53,340 bases of DNA from Myxococcota bacterium (GCA_963169165.1 CAUJFL010000425.1:1-53340), one strand, 5' to 3'. Shown: positions 1-9,560, counted from the first letter of the stretch. Made by a program: numbers and translations. The notes: generated by a model not told the origin, from the sequence alone.

Positions 1-5
1 ATTGT

Positions 6-1412
6 GTGGTGAATGCGGGCGCGATGCGCGTCGGTCACCTCATCGGCCCGGAGCTTCGGGAGGTCCTCCGCGAGAGCCCCGAGGACGCGCGCGCGGTCCA
101 CGACGAGTTCCACCCGGAGGACGTCGCCGACGACGTCGCCGAGCTGCCCGACGACGAGGCCGCGAAGATCCTCACGCGGATGCCGGCCTCCGACGCCGCG
201 ACGATCTTCGAGCGCCTCGAGGATCACGAGCAGGAGGGCATCGTCGAGGAGCTCGGCCCCGAGTCGACCGCGCAGATCGCGGCCGAGATGGCGCCCGACG
301 ATCGCGCCGACCTGCTCGAGTCGCTCGACGAGGAGACCAGCGAGGCCATCCTCGCGAAGCTCGAGAAGATCGATCCCGAGGCCGCCGAGGAGGTGGCCGA
401 GATGGATCAGTGGCCGCAGGCCTCCGCGGGCCGCCTCATGACGCCCGCGTACGTCTCGGTCGCGCCGGGCGGCACGGTCGACGACGCCGTCCGCGCCATC
501 CGCGAGAACCGCGAGGCCGAGACCGCGAACTATGTCTACCTCGTCAACGAGAAGGATCGCCTCGTCGGCGTCGTGTCGATCCGCGAGCTGTTGCTGGCCG
601 CGCCGCCGACGCCGCTCTCCGAGCTGTCGACCGAGAACTTCATCTCGGTGCCGCCGACGATGGACCAGGAAGAGGTCGCGCGGCGGATGGCGAAATACGA
701 TCTCACCGCCCTGCCGGTCGTCGGAGACCGCGGCGTGTTCCTGGGGATCATCACGGTCGACGACGTGATCGACGTCCTCACCGAGGAGCAGAGCGAGGAC
801 GTCCAGAAGCTCGGCGCCGTCGAGCCGCTCGAGGCGCCCTACTTCGCGACCAGCTTCGGGACGTTCATCAAGAAGCGCGCGTCGTGGCTGATGGCGCTGT
901 TCATCGGCGAGTTCTTCACGGGCACCGCGCTCCGCAGCTACGACAGCGTGCTCGAGGCCGTGACGACGCTCGCGTTCTATGTCCCCTTGCTCGTGTCGAC
1001 CGGCGGCAACTCGGGCGGGCAGTCGTCGAGCCTGATCATCCGTGGCATGGCCACCGGCGACATCCGCCTCTCCGACTGGCGGCGCGTGCTCGCGCGCGAG
1101 GTCGCCCAGGGGTTCGCGCTCGGCTTCATCCTCGCGACGGTGGGCATCGCGCGCGTGATGCTCTGGGGCGACGGCATCAAGTTCGCCATCGTGATCGCCA
1201 TCACGCTGATCGGGATCGTGATCATGGGTTGCACGGTCGGGTCGATGCTGCCGTTCGTGCTGAAGCGGCTGCGCTTCGATCCGGCGACCAGCTCGGCGCC
1301 GTTCATCGCCAGCCTCGTCGACGTGCTCGGGATCATCATCTACTTCAACGTCGCGCGCTTCGTCCTCTCCGACGTGATCGCCGCCGCGGCGAAGGCGGCG
1401 GCGCCTCACTGA
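6..1412 (+). CDS. mgtE: Magnesium transporter MgtE
   Basis: Inner-membrane Mg2+ channel/transporter. The order is the classical one: an acidic N-terminal superhelical domain (about residues 10-130), a pair of CBS domains (about 135-265), and a C-terminal membrane domain of about five helices (about 285-465). The membrane domain holds the family hallmark STGGNSGGQSSS in the first pore helix region. At about 468 residues it has normal MgtE length. In this family the N and CBS domains sense cytosolic Mg2+ and close the pore. The GTG at 6 is the first in-frame start; ATG at 24 (MRVGHLIG) is equally likely. Any promoter or Mg2+ riboswitch would lie outside the window. Confidence 0.95.
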   Translation: MVNAGAMRVGHLIGPELREVLRESPEDARAVHDEFHPEDVADDVAELPDDEAAKILTRMPASDAATIFERLEDHEQEGIVEELGPESTAQIAAEMAPDDRADLLESLDEETSEAILAKLEKIDPEAAEEVAEMDQWPQASAGRLMTPAYVSVAPGGTVDDAVRAIRENREAETANYVYLVNEKDRLVGVVSIRELLLAAPPTPLSELSTENFISVPPTMDQEEVARRMAKYDLTALPVVGDRGVFLGIITVDDVIDVLTEEQSEDVQKLGAVEPLEAPYFATSFGTFIKKRASWLMALFIGEFFTGTALRSYDSVLEAVTTLAFYVPLLVSTGGNSGGQSSSLIIRGMATGDIRLSDWRRVLAREVAQGFALGFILATVGIARVMLWGDGIKFAIVIAITLIGIVIMGCTVGSMLPFVLKRLRFDPATSSAPFIASLVDVLGIIIYFNVARFVLSDVIAAAAKAAAPH

Positions 1413-1488
1413 ATTCGGTGACAGGGTTGGCGCGCACGCCCCGGCTGTCGTAGGAAGCTCGGCCCGCCCCGTCAGCGCCCACAGAATC

Positions 1489-2127
1489 ATGCAGCAAGCC
1501 CCCGAGCCCTACGAGCCCGCCCTCGACGCGCCGCCCCCCGCCCCCGCGGCGGCCCAGCCGACGCCGCGCACCGGGCCGGGCTATTTGTTCCTCCTCGTCG
1601 TGTCGATGGTGTCGCTCGTCGCCGATCTCGGCACCAAGTTCTGGGCCGAGAAGACGCTGGTCGTCGGCGACACGCCCGCGCCCCGGCAGATCATCAAGGG
1701 CGTGTTCGGCTTCATCCTCGCGAAGAACAAGGGCGGCGCGTGGGGTCTGTTGCAAAATCACTCGGAGAAGATCCGCAAGCCCTTCTTCGTGATCGTGAGC
1801 GTCCTCGCGATCGTCTTCATCGTGTCGCTGTACAGGCGCCTGAGCCCCAAGCAGACGGCGCTGAAGTGGGGGCTGCCGCTCGTGCTCGGCGGCGCGCTCG
1901 GCAACCTGGTCGATCGCATCCGCTACGGCTACGTGATCGACTTCATCGATTTTCAGGCCACCTGGGACAACCTCCCGCACCACTGGCCGACGTTCAACGT
2001 CGCCGACATCGCGATCTGCGTCGGCGTCGCGCTGATGGCGCTCGACATGCTCTCCGGCAAGAGGCTCGCGCCGGTGACGCCGCCCGCGCCGCCCGCGCCC
2101 GCGCCCGAGCTGCCGCCGGTGGGGTGA
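1489..2127 (+). CDS. lspA: Lipoprotein signal peptidase (signal peptidase II)
   Basis: Aspartyl protease of the inner membrane that cuts the signal peptide from diacylglyceryl-modified prolipoproteins. The protein has four hydrophobic segments. Conserved blocks are NKGGAWGLL, GNLVDRIRYGYVIDFID (first catalytic Asp region) and FNVADIAI (second catalytic Asp). Both ends carry Pro/Ala-rich extensions, giving 212 residues where about 160-170 is usual. It lies seven bases upstream of lgt, the preceding enzyme of the same pathway, so the two are almost certainly cotranscribed. This fits the unusually lipoprotein-rich gene content of the window. Confidence 0.96.
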   Translation: MQQAPEPYEPALDAPPPAPAAAQPTPRTGPGYLFLLVVSMVSLVADLGTKFWAEKTLVVGDTPAPRQIIKGVFGFILAKNKGGAWGLLQNHSEKIRKPFFVIVSVLAIVFIVSLYRRLSPKQTALKWGLPLVLGGALGNLVDRIRYGYVIDFIDFQATWDNLPHHWPTFNVADIAICVGVALMALDMLSGKRLAPVTPPAPPAPAPELPPVG

Positions 2128-2133
2128 GCGCGC

Positions 2134-3069
2134 ATGCGCGGCACGCTGTTCCGGCTGTTCGACGTCGGCGCGCCCTCGTACTTCGTGCTGCTGCTGACGG
2201 GGTTCATCCTCGCCACGATCGTCGGGTGCGTCTGGGCGCGGCGCATCGGCGAGGACCCGGACGTGATGGTGGATCTCGCGCTCGCGATGCTGCTGTCGGG
2301 CGTGGTCGGCGCGCGGCTGCTTCATGTGCTCGCCGACGGCTATTTCTGGGACTACGTCCACCTCTGCACGGCGCCGTCGCAGGTCGACTGGCGCGTGACC
2401 GCGGCCGAGTGCGCGAGCCCGCGCTACAACGGCGTGTGGGACGCCGCGAAGAACGTCTGTCACCCGAAGGAGGCCGACTGCCTCGCGTGGGCCGCGTTCT
2501 GGGCGGGCGGGCTCGCTTACTATGGCGGGCTCGCGGGCGCGCTGCCTGCGGGCTACTGGCTGCTGAAGCGCGACAAGTTCCCCTTCTGGAAGGCCGCCGA
2601 CCTGGTCGGGATGGTGATGGCGCTCGGGCTGGCGTTCGGGCGGATGGGCTGCCTTCTCGCGGGCTGCTGCTTCGGCGTCGAGAGCCGCTCCACCTGGGGC
2701 CTCGTGTTCCCGCCGTTCTCGCCCGCGAGCGAGTGGCAGTGGCGTCACGGCATGCTCGCCACCAAGGCCGCGCCGTCGCTCGCGGTCGTGCCGACGCAGA
2801 TGCTCGAGAGCGCGGCGTCGCTCGGGATCTTCGCGTTCTGCCTGATGTGGCTGCACCCGCGCAAGCGCTACGACGGGCAGGTGTTCTTCGCGATGCTGGC
2901 GCTCTACTCGATCGCGCGGTTCGTGCTCGAGTTCTTCCGCTCCGACGATCGCGGGGGCGTCGGCCCGTTCTCCACGTCGCAGTGGATCGGGATCGGCCTC
3001 GTCGCCGCCGCTGCGCTCGCGCACCGCGCCCGGGCGCGAGGCGGCCTGGCGATCGTCACGACCGCGTGA
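2134..3069 (+). CDS. lgt: Prolipoprotein diacylglyceryl transferase
   Basis: Integral membrane enzyme that transfers diacylglyceryl from phosphatidylglycerol to the lipobox cysteine, the step before LspA cleavage. It is recognised by a multi-helix architecture, the GARLLHVL segment, the paired YYGGLAGALPAGY block, and the Lgt signature around FGRMGCLLAGCCFG. The loop between helices 2 and 3 (about residues 80-120) is long and contains several Cys, an insertion relative to compact Lgt proteins. It is co-oriented with lspA, seven bases downstream. Its last 14 bases overlap the end of the convergent rlmN. Confidence 0.95.
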   Translation: MRGTLFRLFDVGAPSYFVLLLTGFILATIVGCVWARRIGEDPDVMVDLALAMLLSGVVGARLLHVLADGYFWDYVHLCTAPSQVDWRVTAAECASPRYNGVWDAAKNVCHPKEADCLAWAAFWAGGLAYYGGLAGALPAGYWLLKRDKFPFWKAADLVGMVMALGLAFGRMGCLLAGCCFGVESRSTWGLVFPPFSPASEWQWRHGMLATKAAPSLAVVPTQMLESAASLGIFAFCLMWLHPRKRYDGQVFFAMLALYSIARFVLEFFRSDDRGGVGPFSTSQWIGIGLVAAAALAHRARARGGLAIVTTA

Positions 3070-4117
3070 CCGAGGCGAGCTGTCCGCACGCCGCGCCGAC
3101 GTCGCCGCCGCCGCTGTAGCGCAGGTGCGGGGTCGCGCCGCGGTCGCGCAGCACCTCGAGGAACCTCGCCGCGCGCGCGTCTCCCTGGCGTCGAAACGGA
3201 TCGGTCGCGTCGTCGGCGATGCGATTGTACGGGACCACGCTGACGCGCGGACGCACGCCGGTGGCCTGGTGGAAGCGAGCGACGAGATCCGCGAGCGCGC
3301 GCGCGTCCTCGTCGTGATCGTTGTGACCGTCGAGCGGCGTGACCGCGAACATCGGCGCGCTCCCCGACACGCGCGCGTGCTCGATCGCCGCGTCGAGCAC
3401 CTCGTCGAGCGGGTGCGCCCGCGCGATGGGCATCAGGCGCTCGCGCACCTCCTGGCGCGCGCTCCCGATCGACAGCCCGAGCCTCACCTTGGGCGCCTCG
3501 CGCGCGAGCCTGCGGATGCCCGACGGAACCCCCGCGGTGCAGACGGTGATGGCCTTGCGATCGATCGCGAGACCGGACGGCTCGGACAGCACGAAGATCG
3601 CCTCGAGCACGCGATCGAGGTTGCTCATCGGCTCGCCCATGCCTTGAAACACGACGCCGTGGACGCGCTCGCCCGCGCCGAGATCGAGCGTGCGACGCGC
3701 GACGCGCACCTGCTCGACGATCTCCCAGGTCTGCAGGTTGCGAACGAGGCCAAGGCGACCCGTCGCGCAGAACGCGCACGCGAGCGCGCAGCCGACCTGC
3801 GAGCTGACGCACACCGAGAAGCGCCCGGGCCTGTGCAGGGGGATGCGCACGGCCTCGATCAGCGCGCCGTCGGCGAGGCGCAGCACGAACTTGCGAAACG
3901 GATCGAGCTGGCTGCGCTCCTCGCGGACGAGGTCGAGCGACGGCGCCGTGTACATGGACGCGACGCGCTCGCGCGATGCCTTGCGGACGTGGGCGAGCGG
4001 CGCGTCGGGGGGCTCGTCGCGAAACAGCGACGCCAGGATCCGGCGCGCGCAAGGCAGCGGGACGCCCGCGTCGGCCGACAGGCGCGCGGGGGTCGTCGCC
4101 TGCAGAGCGCGCGTCAC
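3056..4117 (-). CDS. rlmN: RlmN-type dual-specificity 23S rRNA/tRNA adenine-C2 methyltransferase
   Basis: Radical SAM enzyme that methylates C2 of A2503 in 23S rRNA and A37 in some tRNAs. The cluster-binding motif CALACAFCATG (C-x3-C-x2-C) is followed by the family GxxGLVRNL and QGMGEP blocks. The C-terminal GGGDVGAACGQL holds the methyl-accepting cysteine. I chose the GTG at 4117 because it overlaps the trmB stop (GTGA) and gives 353 residues, close to family length. The reading frame stays open upstream, but that stretch is Arg-rich and antisense to trmB. It is translationally coupled to trmB and ends inside the end of lgt. Confidence 0.93.
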   Translation of the reverse strand: MTRALQATTPARLSADAGVPLPCARRILASLFRDEPPDAPLAHVRKASRERVASMYTAPSLDLVREERSQLDPFRKFVLRLADGALIEAVRIPLHRPGRFSVCVSSQVGCALACAFCATGRLGLVRNLQTWEIVEQVRVARRTLDLGAGERVHGVVFQGMGEPMSNLDRVLEAIFVLSEPSGLAIDRKAITVCTAGVPSGIRRLAREAPKVRLGLSIGSARQEVRERLMPIARAHPLDEVLDAAIEHARVSGSAPMFAVTPLDGHNDHDEDARALADLVARFHQATGVRPRVSVVPYNRIADDATDPFRRQGDARAARFLEVLRDRGATPHLRYSGGGDVGAACGQLASVTRS

Positions 4118-4740
4118 GCGCGTCTCCACCGCATCCTGTGGACCGGCAGCCCGTCCTCGTCGGCGCGCTTCTCGCGGTTGGAGCGCGCGCCGTAGGGGTT
4201 GCAGGCGAGGCGCGGGTGCCCCTCGACCTCGCCGGCCGCGATCAGCCGCGGCTCGCGGGCGATCTCCGTCATGTACTGCGCCGCGCGATCTTCGACGTCG
4301 GTCTGCACGTACAGCTCGCCGCCGGACCGCAGCAGCCGCGTGATCTCGGCGATCAGCGCGTCGCCGATCACGAAGCGCTTCGCGTGGCGCTTCTTCCACC
4401 ACGGATCGGGGAAGTGAACGAAGAAGCGCGTGACCGAGGCGTCGGGCCGCAGCTTGGTCAAGGCGACGCGCGCGTCGTCGGCGAGCACGCGACCGCGGGC
4501 GCCGAGCCCCCGCGCGCGCACCTTCTCGTCGACGAGCTGCGACCACTTGCGCCGGATCTCGAGGCCGAGCACGCGCGCGGCGGGCGCCGCGACGAGCCGC
4601 TCGAGCAAGAACATCCCGCGGCCTGGGCCGATCTCGATCTCGAGCTCGCCCGTCTGCTGCGTGAGCAGCGACGCGACGTCGACCTCGTCGGAGTCGGGCA
4701 GGCGCGGCGCGTCGACGTACGGCGAGGCGACGCGGGCCAA
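4114..4740 (-). CDS. trmB: tRNA (guanine-N7-)-methyltransferase
   Basis: Makes m7G46 in the tRNA variable loop using SAM. The Rossmann SAM site EIGPGRGMFLLERL lies near residue 35, and the TrmB hallmark FPDPWWKKRH lies at about residues 112-121. The C-terminal YVQTDVEDRAAQYM block is also conserved. The start is TTG at 4740, one base after the stop of the upstream exported protein. No better start fits without running into that gene. It is followed by rlmN with a GTGA overlap, making an RNA-modification pair. Confidence 0.94.
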   Translation of the reverse strand: MARVASPYVDAPRLPDSDEVDVASLLTQQTGELEIEIGPGRGMFLLERLVAAPAARVLGLEIRRKWSQLVDEKVRARGLGARGRVLADDARVALTKLRPDASVTRFFVHFPDPWWKKRHAKRFVIGDALIAEITRLLRSGGELYVQTDVEDRAAQYMTEIAREPRLIAAGEVEGHPRLACNPYGARSNREKRADEDGLPVHRMRWRRA

Positions 4741-4741
4741 G

Positions 4742-5896
4742 TCAGAACGATCCGCTCACGCCGAGGCCCGCTCGTGTCTTGCCGACCAGCGGCGTGACCA
4801 CGGCGCGGCCGCGCGCGGACGTCGCCGAGTGCCCAGGCTTCGGTGAGGTGACGAGCAGGTAGGTGCCCGCGCCGGCGGCGAGCGCGCCGACGCCGAAGAA
4901 CACGTACTGCAGCGTCTGGAACTTGGACCCGGAGCTGCACACGCTGTCGGCGTCGGCGGGGCTCGCCGCGCCCGGGACACGGGACACCTTGCCCTGCGCC
5001 GCGGCGTCGCAGGCGTCCTCGTTGGGGCCGAACCCGCTGCGGTAGGCGGAGAAGCCCGCGTCGTCGTTGGCGCCCTTGACCTTCAGCATCGAGTAGAGGC
5101 CGCCCGCGATCAGCGCGCCGCCGACGCCGACGCCGACGAAGCCCGCGGTGCGCTTCCATGATTTACCCCCGGCGGAGTCGATCGCGATCGATCCGTCGCC
5201 GCCTCCCGACGCGGTGGGCGGCGCGAGCGTGATCTCGACGACGCCGGCCGCGCCGACCTTGCCCTCGGCCGTCGCGAGCAGCTTGTCGCCCTGCTTGACC
5301 TCGAACCTGTGCGCGCCGACCGGGAGGGACAGCTCGCGCCCGGCCGTGGCCTGGCCGGACGCCTTGCCGTCGATGAACAGCTCGCCCGCGACGCCGCCCG
5401 CGAGCGCGAGCTTCGCGGCGCCTATCTTGCCGAACAGCCGCTGGACCATCTGATCGGCCTGCTTGGCGAGCTCGGGCGCGGTCGCCGACGTGAGCGTGCC
5501 GGGGTAGGTGAACTGCTGGCGCGCCTCGGACTGGTTGCGTCGCCACAGGTGAAGATCGGCGACGACCTGTCCGTCGGGCTGCTTGCGCATCGTCCCCCAG
5601 ATGTAGGCGTCGGTCTTCAGCTTGTCGGCGATCTTGACCTGGCAGGCCGTGTCCGGGACGTCGCCGCACTTCAGCGCGAGGAGGATCACCTGGAGCGACA
5701 CGTCGCCGTCGCCGAGCGAGTGATCGGGCAGCGCCTTGATCGTGGTCTTCAGCGCGCCAGTGAGCGCCTTCGCCTGATCGTCGGAGTCTTCGGTGGAGAC
5801 CTCGAGCACGTGGAGCGCGGGGCCGGCGGCCAGGCAGACACGGGGGGCCAGCGCGGCGAACGAGGCGGCGGCGAGGGCGAGGCGAAGCGTACGCAT
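4742..5896 (-). CDS. Exported PEGA-domain protein of unknown function
   Basis: A 384-residue protein with a clear signal peptide (MRTLRLALAAASFAALAPRVCLAAG). Residues about 25-150 form a domain with DAYIWGTMR and DLHLWRR, resembling periplasmic proteins that score multi-component metrics. A PEGA-like beta repeat follows around FIDGKASGQATAGRELSLPVG (about 175-205). A central and a C-terminal hydrophobic helix (about 253-272 and 330-348) flank a Cys-containing loop, as in many myxobacterial PEGA proteins often found near Ser/Thr kinases. No catalytic motif was seen. It precedes trmB by one base and is probably its operon mate. The function is unknown. Confidence 0.8.
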   Translation of the reverse strand: MRTLRLALAAASFAALAPRVCLAAGPALHVLEVSTEDSDDQAKALTGALKTTIKALPDHSLGDGDVSLQVILLALKCGDVPDTACQVKIADKLKTDAYIWGTMRKQPDGQVVADLHLWRRNQSEARQQFTYPGTLTSATAPELAKQADQMVQRLFGKIGAAKLALAGGVAGELFIDGKASGQATAGRELSLPVGAHRFEVKQGDKLLATAEGKVGAAGVVEITLAPPTASGGGDGSIAIDSAGGKSWKRTAGFVGVGVGGALIAGGLYSMLKVKGANDDAGFSAYRSGFGPNEDACDAAAQGKVSRVPGAASPADADSVCSSGSKFQTLQYVFFGVGALAAGAGTYLLVTSPKPGHSATSARGRAVVTPLVGKTRAGLGVSGSF

Positions 5897-5925
5897 GCGT
5901 GCAAGAGCCTACTCCAACTCGCCGG

Positions 5926-7989
5926 TCAGCGCGCGAGATCGGTTCGGAGGACGACCGTCCTCGCGCGCTCGGGAACGATGAGGCCGACGAGCGCGCCGAA
6001 CGCAGGGAAGGGCGACAGCTCGTCGGACACGCCGTCGTCGCGCACGACCGTCGCGCGCATCGTCTCCAGGTAGTTCGTCGCGATCGTCAGCGGACACGGC
6101 CCCGGTCCGTCGAGCGACACCCGCATCGAGGCGTCGCGTGGCGCGACCTCGATCGCCCTCACCTTCAGCGCGCCGCAGTCCGGGTGGAGGGCGGGCAGCG
6201 CGGGCCTCCGAGGGTCGTCCTCGACCAGCAGCATCGTGCGCCTCGCCAGCGCGCGGGTCTGCTCGGGCTCGGCGCGCAGCGCGGCGCCGAGCGCGCCGAA
6301 CGTCGGGACCCACGCGACCCCGGCGCTCCGCCACGCCGGGCCCGCCGCGCGGGCCGTCTCGTACCACCGCGGGTCGCCCCGACGATCGCGATCGATGAGC
6401 ACGCGGACGTCGTAGAGCTGGCCCAGGACCGCGAGCTCGGGCGTCCGCGGCTCGAACTGAAAATAGGTGCCCGCCCCGTCGACGCGCGCGCCGACGCCGC
6501 GGACCAGGGCGTCGAACCGTCGCGTCGGGTACCCGTAGCCCTCGATCGTCGACAGCCCGTACGCGACCGCCGTGTTGATGCCGAACACCCGGTGCCGATC
6601 GGCCAGCAGCAGCCGCTCGACGGGCGAGGTGAGCCCCGGCACGAGCGCGGCGATGCGCGCGCCCTCTCGCGTCGGCGCCTCGACGAGGTCGCCGCGGGGC
6701 GCGAGCACGCGGGGCAGCTTCTCGCGGAACGCGCCGACCGACAGCGCCGCCAGCGCGACCGGCGCGGCGAGCGCGAGCGGCCGCGAGCGCCTGGAGCTCG
6801 AGCGCGCCGCCACCACGGCGCCGATCGCGACGCCCCAAGCGAGCGGGCCCGACCAGCTCGCAGGCAACAAACTCAACGCAACCAGCGAGCAGAGCGCCGC
6901 GAGCTCGAGCCTGGACGCGCCGCGGAGCCGCGCCTCTGCCTGGCGGAGCAGCGTCGCCGCCGCGATCACGAGCAGCGCGAGCGCGGGCACCATGACGGCG
7001 CGGTGAGGCACGCGAAAGGCGCGAACGAGCGGGAGCTCGAGCAGCGGCGCGGACATCCACCCGACGCCGCTCGCGAAGCCCAGCGCGACGACGAGCGAGG
7101 CCGTGACGGTGACGACCACGCCCGTCGCGCGCCGCGACGGCATCGCGAGGAACAGCAGCAGCGGCGGCCCGAACGCCAGATGAGTCTCGTGGACGAGCTC
7201 GCTCGGACGACCGGAAGGCAGGCGCGCGTGCGACCACGCGAGCGACGAGAGCCAGTCGCGCGCGCTCGCCTGAACGTACGAGTACACCATGTCCTCGGCG
7301 CCGCTGCGGAGGGCGTCGCTGCTCTTCACGAGGCGGAGCATCGCGCCGAGCTTCGGCCACGACACCGCGAGCGCGAGCGCGACGAGGAGCGCCGCGGGCC
7401 ACAGCGCGCGCGCTGCGGTCGAGCGCCGCCCGCCGCGCGCGTCTCCCCACGCGACCGCCAGCGCGATCGGCGCCCCGAACAGGCCCGAGTAGAGCAGCAG
7501 CTGGAACGAGTGAGACGTGAACGCGTGCGCGAACACGGCGAACGCGACGAGCGCGAGGCAGCCTGTCACGCGCCGCTGCCTCGCCGCGGCGATGAGCGCC
7601 AGCGCCGCGACGAAGGCGGTCGCGCCCCACAAGAGGTTGAGGTGCCCGTACGTCACGCGCCAGCCGACGATCGGCGCGAACGCGAACACCGGCGACACCA
7701 GGACGAGCAGGCCGACCCCGGGGCGGCGAGGCGGCGACCACGGCGTCGGCCGGTCGAGCCCCGTGGCCAGCGACGCGCTCGCGTGCGCGCAGAGGAAGCC
7801 GAGCGCGGCCTGCGTCGCCAGCACGGCGACGTCGTAGGCGACGACCGACGGCAGCCCCATCCACGCGCCGAGCGTGAACACCGGCGGCGCGCCGTAGACG
7901 CCGACGAGGCTCGCGCCCCCGAGCACGCCGGGCGAGTACCACGCCGCCCGCCAGTCGCCGCCGGCCGCGCGCAGCCGATCGCTCAGCAA
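5926..7989 (-). CDS. Large polytopic membrane protein, YfhO-like
   Basis: About 687 residues from the first standard start. An N-terminal block of ten or more membrane helices (about residues 25-430) is followed by a soluble C-terminal domain of about 250 residues. That layout and motifs such as GYGYPTRRFDALVRG resemble YfhO-type proteins, which are related to GT-C glycosyltransferases. A sugar- or lipid-transfer role is possible but unproven. The start is problematic: the same frame continues upstream to about 8130 and encodes a further hydrophobic helix (IGIAALVVVVWSLALG) but has no ATG, GTG or TTG there. Either a rare start (CTG 8088, ATT 8130) or a frameshift just downstream of the ATG at 8099 is needed. 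Confidence 0.75.
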   Translation of the reverse strand: MLSDRLRAAGGDWRAAWYSPGVLGGASLVGVYGAPPVFTLGAWMGLPSVVAYDVAVLATQAALGFLCAHASASLATGLDRPTPWSPPRRPGVGLLVLVSPVFAFAPIVGWRVTYGHLNLLWGATAFVAALALIAAARQRRVTGCLALVAFAVFAHAFTSHSFQLLLYSGLFGAPIALAVAWGDARGGRRSTAARALWPAALLVALALAVSWPKLGAMLRLVKSSDALRSGAEDMVYSYVQASARDWLSSLAWSHARLPSGRPSELVHETHLAFGPPLLLFLAMPSRRATGVVVTVTASLVVALGFASGVGWMSAPLLELPLVRAFRVPHRAVMVPALALLVIAAATLLRQAEARLRGASRLELAALCSLVALSLLPASWSGPLAWGVAIGAVVAARSSSRRSRPLALAAPVALAALSVGAFREKLPRVLAPRGDLVEAPTREGARIAALVPGLTSPVERLLLADRHRVFGINTAVAYGLSTIEGYGYPTRRFDALVRGVGARVDGAGTYFQFEPRTPELAVLGQLYDVRVLIDRDRRGDPRWYETARAAGPAWRSAGVAWVPTFGALGAALRAEPEQTRALARRTMLLVEDDPRRPALPALHPDCGALKVRAIEVAPRDASMRVSLDGPGPCPLTIATNYLETMRATVVRDDGVSDELSPFPAFGALVGLIVPERARTVVLRTDLAR

Positions 7990-8225
7990 GAGGTAGAGCT
8001 GAGAGTCCGCCGCGCCCAGCAGCGCGCCGCCGTCCCACCCGAGGGCGAGCGACCAGACGACGACGACGAGCGCGGCGATCCCGATCAGCTGCCGCGCATC
8101 GGGGCGATCGGCGCTCCTCCTCTCTCGAATGCGCCGCGGTTGGTACGACGATGCCGGCCGGCGGCGCGGGTCGGCGAGCCGCGCCGCCCCGCGCGCGGCA
8201 ACTTGTGCGACGCTCGCCCGCGCGA

Positions 8226-9560
8226 ATGAAGAAGAACTACGTCCTCGACACGAACGTCCTCATCTACGACCCGCACGCCATCTACAAGTTCGAAGACAAC
8301 GACGTCATCGTGCCGATCTTCGTCATCGAGGAGATCGACCAGTTCAAGCGAGAGGGGACGGAGCGGGGGCGCAACGCGCGGACGGTGACGAGGTTCCTCG
8401 ACGAGCTCCGCGCGCAGGGCGGCTCGCTCGCGAAGGGCGTCCCCTTGCCCGGCGGCGGCACGCTGCGGGTGGCCGTGCCGAAGGATCGCCCCGAGCTCGC
8501 GAGCGCCCTCGACAAGACCGCGCAGGACCAGGCGATCTTGCAGACCGCGATCCTCGAGATGGCCGCCGCGCGCGACCGGCCGACGATCTTCGTCACGATG
8601 GACACCAACCTCCGCATCCGCGCGGACGCGGTGGGCGTCGCCTCGCAGAACTACGAGAACCAGCGCGTCGAGGCCGACAAATTCGATCAAGGGATCGTCG
8701 AGCTGCCGGTCGCGCCCGAGCTGGTGGACCGCTTCTTTCACGAGGGGCAGCTCCCCGCGCCGAAGGGCGCCGAGCTGTCGGCCAACATGTGCGTGCTGCT
8801 GCGCGACGAGAACTCGCCGACGCACACCGCGCTCGGTCGCTTCCACGGAGACCGACAGCTGATCCTGCCGCTGCGCGTGCCCGCCGCTGGCGTGATGGGG
8901 CTGCGGCCGCGCAACAAGGAGCAGACGTTCGCGCTCGAGCTCTTGCTCGACAACTCGGTGCGCCTGGTCACCGTGCTCGGCAAGGCTGGCACTGGCAAGA
9001 CGCTGCTCGCCATCGCCGCCGGCCTGCGTCGCACCGTCGACGACGAGGTCTACACGCGCATGCTGGTGTCGCGCCCCGTGATCCCGCTCGGGCGCGACGT
9101 CGGCTACCTGCCAGGTGACATCGACGAGAAGCTCAACCCGTGGATGCAACCCATCTTTGACAACCTCGAGTTCTTGTATGGCTCGAAGGACAAGGGCGAA
9201 AAGAAGAAGGAGGGAGGCGGCGGGCGCGCGTTCATGGAGCTGCTCGACAACGGCACCGTGCACATCGAGCCGCTCACCTACATCCGCGGCCGCTCGCTCC
9301 CGCACCAGTACCTCATCATCGACGAGGCGCAGAACCTCACCCCCCACGAGGTCAAGACGATCATCACCCGCTGCGGCGAGGGGACCAAGATCGTGCTGAC
9401 CGGCGATCCATATCAAATTGACAATCCTTACGTTGACAGCGCCACCAACGGGCTGACGGTGGCGGCGCACAGGTTCAAGGGGCAGACCATCGCGGGGCAC
9501 GTGGTGCTGTCGAAGGGCGAGCGCTCCGACCTCGCCGAGCTGGCCGCGAACCTGCTGTGA
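8226..9560 (+). CDS. PIN-PhoH family ATPase (PhoH2/YlaK type)
   Basis: An N-terminal PIN nuclease-like domain (MKKNYVLDTNVLIYDP, EEIDQFK, TMDTNLRIRA, about residues 1-140) is fused to a C-terminal PhoH ATPase with Walker A GKAGTGKT and Walker B YLIIDEAQN. The end of the ATPase has the typical GDPYQIDNPYVD. Related PhoH2 proteins are RNA helicase/ribonucleases. The start at ATG 8226 gives MKKNYVLDTN, the standard PIN beginning; the open frame upstream is Arg/Ala-rich and unlikely to be coding. The stop overlaps the next start (GTGA at 9557-9560), so it is coupled to a DUF1704 peptidase-like gene. Confidence 0.92.
   Translation: MKKNYVLDTNVLIYDPHAIYKFEDNDVIVPIFVIEEIDQFKREGTERGRNARTVTRFLDELRAQGGSLAKGVPLPGGGTLRVAVPKDRPELASALDKTAQDQAILQTAILEMAAARDRPTIFVTMDTNLRIRADAVGVASQNYENQRVEADKFDQGIVELPVAPELVDRFFHEGQLPAPKGAELSANMCVLLRDENSPTHTALGRFHGDRQLILPLRVPAAGVMGLRPRNKEQTFALELLLDNSVRLVTVLGKAGTGKTLLAIAAGLRRTVDDEVYTRMLVSRPVIPLGRDVGYLPGDIDEKLNPWMQPIFDNLEFLYGSKDKGEKKKEGGGGRAFMELLDNGTVHIEPLTYIRGRSLPHQYLIIDEAQNLTPHEVKTIITRCGEGTKIVLTGDPYQIDNPYVDSATNGLTVAAHRFKGQTIAGHVVLSKGERSDLAELAANLL

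Noticed and set aside
1345-3024. Long open frame on the minus strand across mgtE, lspA and lgt
   Set aside because: Arg/Glu/His-rich composition typical of the antisense of GC-rich genes; no domain, and it covers three well-supported genes on the other strand.
5899-8229. 776-codon open frame on the plus strand antisense to the YfhO-like gene
   Set aside because: Arg-rich shadow without hydrophobic cores or motifs; the minus-strand frame has clear membrane helices.
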